Assembly (NCBI GenBank): GCA_007119005.1
Contig: SKQM01000079.1
Coordinates: 1 to 8,517, forward strand
Direction of reading: 5' to 3'
Origin: Thioalkalivibrio sp.
GTDB lineage: Bacteria > Pseudomonadota > Gammaproteobacteria > Ectothiorhodospirales > Ectothiorhodospiraceae
Length of the DNA: 8,517 nucleotides
The first letter of the stretch is position 1; every line of letters begins with the position of its first letter. Positions 8,087 to 8,517 of this stretch are shown piece by piece. Position numbers and translations under genes: made by a program. Under the pieces are notes generated by a model. It did not search any database, was not told the DNA's origin, and worked only from the letters and a program-made list of their open reading frames with translations.

Positions 8087-8110
8087 AGAGTGCTGCATTT
8101 GCAGCACTCT
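8087..8110. terminator. Perfect 11-bp inverted repeat, probable transcription end of tamAB
   Basis: AGAGTGCTGCA (8087-8097) is followed by two T and then its exact reverse complement TGCAGCACTCT (8100-8110). As RNA this folds as a ten-pair stem with an ATTT loop. It lies 25 nt after the tamB stop, a usual place for a terminator or 3'-end stabiliser. There is no T-run behind it. As DNA it could equally be a symmetric protein-binding site or part of a repeated extragenic element. Confidence 0.5.
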
Positions 8111-8126
8111 GCGCGAAAGCGCGCAG
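8109..8126. repeat. Second hairpin abutting the first (7-bp stem, AAAG loop)
   Basis: CTGCGCG (8109-8115) pairs perfectly with CGCGCAG (8120-8126) around AAAG. It shares its first two bases with the end of the preceding inverted repeat, so the two stems compete for those bases or stack directly. The following bases are CCCCGCACC rather than a T-run. Tandem stems of this kind occur in extragenic palindromic repeats and in compound terminators; which applies cannot be decided from one copy. Confidence 0.45.
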
Positions 8127-8215
8127 CCCCGCACCAGACTCCCACACTGCCGATGGCTTCAGAACTGCATGGCGGCCCCTGGCACGGAGGCTGCATCACC
8201 TTTGGTGAATACGTC

Positions 8216-8222
8216 AAAGGAG
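8216..8222 (+). promoter_or_regulatory. Strong Shine-Dalgarno site (AAAGGAG)
   Basis: AAAGGAG is the best ribosome-binding match seen at any gene start in this window. It lies 10 nt before the TTG at 8233 and 25 nt before the GTG at 8248. This favours TTG as the initiation codon of the right-edge gene, although a 10-nt spacer is at the long end of normal. Confidence 0.6.
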
Positions 8223-8232
8223 ACCCCCACGG

Positions 8233-8517
8233 TTGGCAGCTGACGAAGTGGGAACCGCAGCGCGGGCCCGCGCCGGAGACATCGCACTATTCCTGCTGCT
8301 GCTCGGCCTGCTGGCGCTGGGCGGCTCGCTGCTGCACGCGAGCCTGGACCGGGCACACGCCCACCAGTGCAGCGAGCCGGCCCGCCAACTGGTCCGGGAA
8401 CTGGGACTGACCGGGCTCGCGCTGTTCACCGAGGCCCGCTACACACGACACCCGGAGCTGTCCGATCGGCACGCGCCCTTCCAGAACCACCCGGCGGCTC
8501 TCGAGCACTTTCCTTCC
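8233..8517 (+). CDS. Conserved-looking hypothetical protein with one N-terminal membrane segment (3' truncated)
   Basis: Ninety-five codons are open to the right window edge. The frame is closed by TGA at 8206, so the start must lie between there and about 8250. TTG 8233 is chosen because of the AAAGGAG ahead of it; GTG 8248 would shorten the protein by five residues. The N-terminus is small and basic (RARAG at 11-15), then a Leu-rich hydrophobic stretch at about 16-34 acts as a membrane anchor or uncleaved signal. After that come C46 and a soluble part containing LVRELGLTGLALFTEARYTR at 53-72, then HPELSDRHAPFQNHP and EHFPS. The later segment, rich in His, Pro and aromatic residues, resembles a conserved uncharacterised gammaproteobacterial protein as far as I can recall, but I cannot name a family or a role. 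The third-position G/C bias matches the neighbours, supporting real coding. It is probably transcribed separately from tamAB. Confidence 0.7.
   Translation, partial: MAADEVGTAARARAGDIALFLLLLGLLALGGSLLHASLDRAHAHQCSEPARQLVRELGLTGLALFTEARYTRHPELSDRHAPFQNHPAALEHFPS

Larger units (their letters stand above)
8062..8232. other. Noncoding spacer between tamB and the right-edge gene
   Basis: 171 bp without a supported gene. It contains the two hairpins at 8087-8126, a short TCACC-TTT-GGTGA inverted repeat at 8196-8208, and the Shine-Dalgarno site at 8216-8222. I see no convincing -35/-10 pair, so I cannot say where transcription of the downstream gene starts. Confidence 0.6.

Noticed and set aside
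8062..8232. A small RNA or tRNA gene in the spacer after tamB
   Set aside because: No cloverleaf, acceptor/CCA pattern or promoter could be assembled. Only the hairpins and a weak five-pair inverted repeat are visible.
8090..8410. A 106-codon plus-strand frame starting inside the tandem hairpin
   Set aside because: Its start codon lies within the inverted repeat with no ribosome-binding site. Its second half reads CCCSACWRW-like sequence, the out-of-frame version of the Leu-rich membrane segment of the gene in the neighbouring frame.

Overview
This is a GC-rich window (about two thirds G+C by eye) in which every recognisable gene reads on the + strand and genes sit end to end or overlap. The families and the tight spacing point to a high-GC gammaproteobacterium. 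I favour a Chromatiales-like lineage, for example an Ectothiorhodospiraceae relative, but nothing here fixes the genus. I see no mobile element, CRISPR array, tRNA or rRNA. Gene content is ordinary chromosomal housekeeping.

Left block (1-2642) is an apparent co-transcribed unit of three genes. A Fe(III)-type ABC permease (FbpB-like, its first half cut off by the window edge) overlaps its ATPase (FbpC-like) by 4 nt. The ATPase overlaps a small retropepsin-like peptidase of the 'ATP-dependent zinc protease' family (PF05618) by 20 nt. The first two would import ferric iron with a periplasmic binding protein that should lie left of the window. The peptidase has no obvious mechanistic link to iron, and the ATP-grasp ligase (RimK type) often found with its family is not in the window.

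A gap of 137 bp (2643-2779) holds a GC-rich hairpin directly after the peptidase stop and a -10-like TATCAT just before the next gene.

Central block (2780-8061) is the tamA-tamB pair, coupled by a TGATG stop/start. TamA is an Omp85/BamA-family outer-membrane barrel with three POTRA domains. TamB is an inner-membrane-anchored periplasm-spanning AsmA-like protein with the conserved C-terminal TamB (DUF490) domain. Together they form the translocation and assembly module linking the two membranes. It is implicated in assembly of some outer-membrane proteins and in phospholipid transport to the outer membrane.

Right block (8062-8517) starts with two abutting perfect hairpins just after tamB. After a further noncoding stretch comes a strong Shine-Dalgarno site followed by a TTG-initiated gene that runs off the right edge. 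It encodes a small protein with one N-terminal membrane segment and no function I can assign. The most distinctive items for follow-up are this gene, the tandem hairpin, and the pairing of the peptidase with the iron transporter. I found no convincing undescribed multi-gene system.
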